A stretch of 64,000 nucleotides of DNA, from contig LDJB01000005.1 in assembly GCA_001028815.1 (NCBI GenBank), positions 42,684 through 106,683 of the forward strand, given 5' to 3'. This stretch comes from Peptococcaceae bacterium 1109. Lineage in GTDB: Bacteria; Bacillota; Limnochordia; Darwinibacteriales; Darwinibacteriaceae. This document shows positions 61,714 to 64,000 of this stretch, piece after piece. A program made the position numbers and the translations under genes. How positions within the stretch are numbered: position 1 is the first letter of the stretch; each line of letters starts with the position of its first letter. The notes beneath the pieces are model-generated. The model was not told where the DNA came from. It ran no database searches and worked only from the letters and a program-made list of their open reading frames with translations.

Positions 61714-62652
61714 ATGGCTCTTCCTTTGGCGGCAAGGCGCCGCAGTACCATCAACTATCTGCGGAAGTATTGGTCACTCTATGCAATGCTGTCCATCCCT
61801 CTGGCATACTTCATTGTGTTCCGCTACATACCAATGACTTATGTGCAAATCGCCTTTAAGCGCTACAGCATTGTACAGAACGTGTGGGAGATGCCACTGG
61901 CCCGGAACTATGGGTTTGAGTACTTCATCCGTGCTTTTTCCAACCGGGATTTCCTATACGCGGTACGCAACACCTTCATGCTTAACTTCCTTGACTTGGT
62001 TATCGGATTCCCAGCCCCTATCATCCTCGCCCTACTCCTGAACGAACTGCCCTTCCGAAGATTTAAGCGCTTTACCCAGTCAGTTGCTTACATGCCCCAT
62101 TTTCTATCATGGATTATCATTTCAGGCCTAGCGGTCCAGCTTTTCGCCCCAACCAATGGCCTTTTCAATGTGGTGCTCCGGCGCTTGGGCTTTAATACAG
62201 TCCCTTTTTTGAACCATCCTACGTACTGGGTCTTTACCTACGTGCTCCTCGGTGTATGGAAGAACGTAGGTTGGAACACCATCATCTACTTAGCTGCCCT
62301 CACAAACATCAACCCTGAGCTGTATGAAGCGGCTGCCATCGACGGAGCTGGGCGCTTTCAGAAAATCCGCTACATCACCCTGCCAGGACTTAGGCCCACC
62401 ATCGTGACCTTGCTCATCCTCAGTCTGGGACACATCCTCAGCAGCGAATTTGACCGACCCATGGCCTTAGGCAACTCTCTCGTCCACAATGTATCCAATG
62501 TCATCGCTACCTTCGTGTATACCTACGGTATCCGGGGCCTGCAGTTTTCCCTAGCAGCCGCGGTGGGGCTTTTCCAGTCGGTAGTATGCGTGGTATTCCT
62601 CATGGCCGCCAATGCTCTGGCCAAGAAGTTCGGCGAGCGGGGCATCTGGTAA
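61714..62652 (+). CDS. Carbohydrate ABC permease, LplB family
   Basis: 312 residues from the ATG at 61714; an upstream frame to 61636 would overlap the promoter. GGGGG lies about ten bases ahead. Six-helix BPD_transp_1 with the EAA loop NPELYEAAAIDGAGRFQKIR. In LplB/YtcP systems these proteins import oligosaccharides, often uronides or plant polymers, and are often paired with YesM/YesN regulators. Next gene follows in 35 bp. Confidence 0.9.
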   Translation: MALPLAARRRSTINYLRKYWSLYAMLSIPLAYFIVFRYIPMTYVQIAFKRYSIVQNVWEMPLARNYGFEYFIRAFSNRDFLYAVRNTFMLNFLDLVIGFPAPIILALLLNELPFRRFKRFTQSVAYMPHFLSWIIISGLAVQLFAPTNGLFNVVLRRLGFNTVPFLNHPTYWVFTYVLLGVWKNVGWNTIIYLAALTNINPELYEAAAIDGAGRFQKIRYITLPGLRPTIVTLLILSLGHILSSEFDRPMALGNSLVHNVSNVIATFVYTYGIRGLQFSLAAAVGLFQSVVCVVFLMAANALAKKFGERGIW

Positions 62653-62687
62653 GGGTGTCTTAGGTAAAGGGAGAGAGGACATCTGTT

Positions 62688-63560
62688 ATGGTTAAATCTA
62701 AGGGCACAAAAGCGGCGGATTTAGTCATTGCTTTCATCTGTGTACTGCTGATTATTGCATGCCTTTTGCCCGTGCTGAATATTGTCGCGCGATCCTTAAG
62801 CTCCTCAGAAGCTCTCATCAAGGGGCAGGTCCTCTTATGGCCCAAGGGCTGGAACTTCACCGCGTACAAACTGGTCTTGGGAGACTCCAAGTACACCTGG
62901 TCGTTGGGCTGGACCGCCATCCTGACAGTAATCTGCACCTTTGTGTCCATGGTGATGACAACGTTATGTGCATACCCCCTGATCTACGACAAACTCAAAG
63001 GCCGGCGGTTTTTCAACACGATGATCCTGTTCACGATGTACTTCAACGCTGGCACGATTCCCCATTACTTGCTGTATAAAGAGTTGGGGCTCTTAAACCA
63101 TCCCTTGGTCTTGATCATTCCAAACTCCTTGAGCGTATTCTACATGATTATCATGCGGAGCTTCTTCTACAGCATTCCCGACAGCCTACGGGAGTCCGCG
63201 GAAATTGATGGGGCGAGCCCAGTGCGGATTCTGTTTTCCATCTACTTGCCCCTATCTAAGCCGGTGCTTGCTACTTTGTCCCTGTTTTACGCGGTAGGGC
63301 GGTGGAACGGCTTCTCTGATGCCTTAATGTACATGAACGACCGCCGCTGGCATCCTATTCAGCTCTTTCTCTACAACATCCTCAAGAGCGTAACCAGCAT
63401 CGAAGTTGCCACCCAAGAGGGGTTTGCCAGCGCACCAGGCCTCTCCGATACCCTTCAGTCCGCGACAGTTGTGTTTGCCACCGTTCCCATTCTTCTGGTC
63501 TATCCGTGGTTGCAGAAGTACTTCATCTCCGGTGCCACCTTAGGTGCTCTGAAAGACTGA
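62688..63560 (+). CDS. Carbohydrate ABC permease, YtcP family
   Basis: 290 residues. EAA loop IPDSLRESAEIDGASPVRIL, and the family tail PWLQKYFISGATLGALKD. Partner of the LplB-type permease; both need a separate shared ATPase, not in the window, as is normal for this subgroup. Confidence 0.9.
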   Translation: MVKSKGTKAADLVIAFICVLLIIACLLPVLNIVARSLSSSEALIKGQVLLWPKGWNFTAYKLVLGDSKYTWSLGWTAILTVICTFVSMVMTTLCAYPLIYDKLKGRRFFNTMILFTMYFNAGTIPHYLLYKELGLLNHPLVLIIPNSLSVFYMIIMRSFFYSIPDSLRESAEIDGASPVRILFSIYLPLSKPVLATLSLFYAVGRWNGFSDALMYMNDRRWHPIQLFLYNILKSVTSIEVATQEGFASAPGLSDTLQSATVVFATVPILLVYPWLQKYFISGATLGALKD

Positions 63561-63628
63561 GGCTTGTCCTTCCTGGTTCTAAGACACGGGCGTGTCTAGT
63601 ATAAAAACCTCAAGAAAGGATGATTTAA

Positions 63629-64000
63629 GTGAAGCAGAGTCGGTTAGCGGTACTGATTTGTCTGACGTTGGTCATGGCGTTGGCGTTCGGTGCCACAGTT
63701 TCCGCTGAACTGGTGAACGGCAGGTTTACCACCACCAGGAAGATCACAGTGGAGATCTACGACCGCAGTAACCCAGGTGGAACACCGCCGGAAGACAACT
63801 ACTGGACAGACTGGATTAAAGAAGGAGTACTAAGGGATCTCAACATTGAAGTGGAGTTTGTACCTGTGCCTCGCTGGACCGAAGTGGAAGTGCTGAACAA
63901 CCGCCTCGCGGCAGGGGACGCTCCAGACGTTTGCGTCACTTACAGCTATCCAACCATCCTGACTTACGCGAACATGGGCGGGGTGATAGATCTCGCACCT
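63629..64000 (+). CDS. Extracellular solute-binding protein, LplA-like (incomplete at window end)
   Basis: The first 124 residues of a family 1 binding protein. GTG start with AAAGGATGA upstream. The signal peptide LICLTLVMALAFGATVSA is cleaved before ELVNGR, with no lipobox cysteine. RLAAGDAPDVCVTYSY is the typical early motif. Binds the sugar for the two permeases before it. Confidence 0.85.
   Translation, partial: MKQSRLAVLICLTLVMALAFGATVSAELVNGRFTTTRKITVEIYDRSNPGGTPPEDNYWTDWIKEGVLRDLNIEVEFVPVPRWTEVEVLNNRLAAGDAPDVCVTYSYPTILTYANMGGVIDLAP

Overview
The window looks like a chromosomal piece of a diderm member of the Bacillota (Firmicutes), perhaps Limnochordia-like. This rests on YesM/YesN-type two-component control of sugar uptake, LplB/YtcP-type permeases, Firmicute-style ribosome binding sites with many GTG/TTG starts, and three sugar-binding proteins that all carry ordinary signal peptides with no lipobox cysteine. 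Monoderm Firmicutes usually anchor such proteins as lipoproteins, so a periplasm is suggested. No rRNA, tRNA, CRISPR array or intact insertion sequence was seen.

Layout. 1-4.2 kb: a duplicated lipoprotein gene (one copy frameshifted), a TetR regulator and thiol peroxidase. 4.2-14.5 kb: a ribose-type sugar ABC transporter with an extra, degenerate ATPase, a YesN/YesM two-component system, a MtaA/UroD-like methyltransferase and an MFS transporter. 14.7-18.8 kb: a cyclic-di-GMP module in which an EAL phosphodiesterase gene (split by a frameshift) is followed by a c-di-GMP-I riboswitch with a transcription terminator, then a FapA/DUF342 gene. 19-20.3 kb: a DinB-like protein and the debris of two unrelated metabolic genes.

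20.5-35.7 kb is the most unusual part. Five tightly packed genes encode a SNF2 helicase with a C-terminal DUF3883-like domain, three tandem paralogous DUF1156 DNA methyltransferases, and an ATPase of the Swt1-HEPN/DUF499 type with an intact HEPN RNase motif. It looks like a multi-methyltransferase anti-phage operon. The first two methyltransferases share a roughly 700-bp tract that is about 98-99% identical, which points to recent gene conversion.

35.8-40.1 kb: feoA-feoB followed, with overlapping stops and starts, by a nicotianamine-synthase-like protein, a flippase-like membrane protein and a phosphatidylserine-synthase-like enzyme, behind a metal-regulator-type palindrome. 40.1-44.9 kb: an XRE regulator with an ABC exporter and a glycosidase-like protein. 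45-47.6 kb: two promoters with FNR-type boxes centred near -41.5, driving a RIC/hemerythrin-like protein plus a CPG-motif P-type ATPase and a small HMA metallochaperone. 47.7-52 kb: a deaminase, a chemoreceptor and a GGDEF-EAL protein. 52.2-56.2 kb: a ChvE-GguA-GguB-type sugar transporter. 56.3-61.5 kb: a secreted Big_2 protein, an acetyltransferase, a nucleotidyltransferase, a methyltransferase, a polyprenol-kinase-like enzyme and a CDF-like membrane protein. 61.6-64 kb: the start of an LplB/YtcP/LplA-type oligosaccharide transporter behind a promoter containing two palindromes. The binding protein runs off the end of the window.
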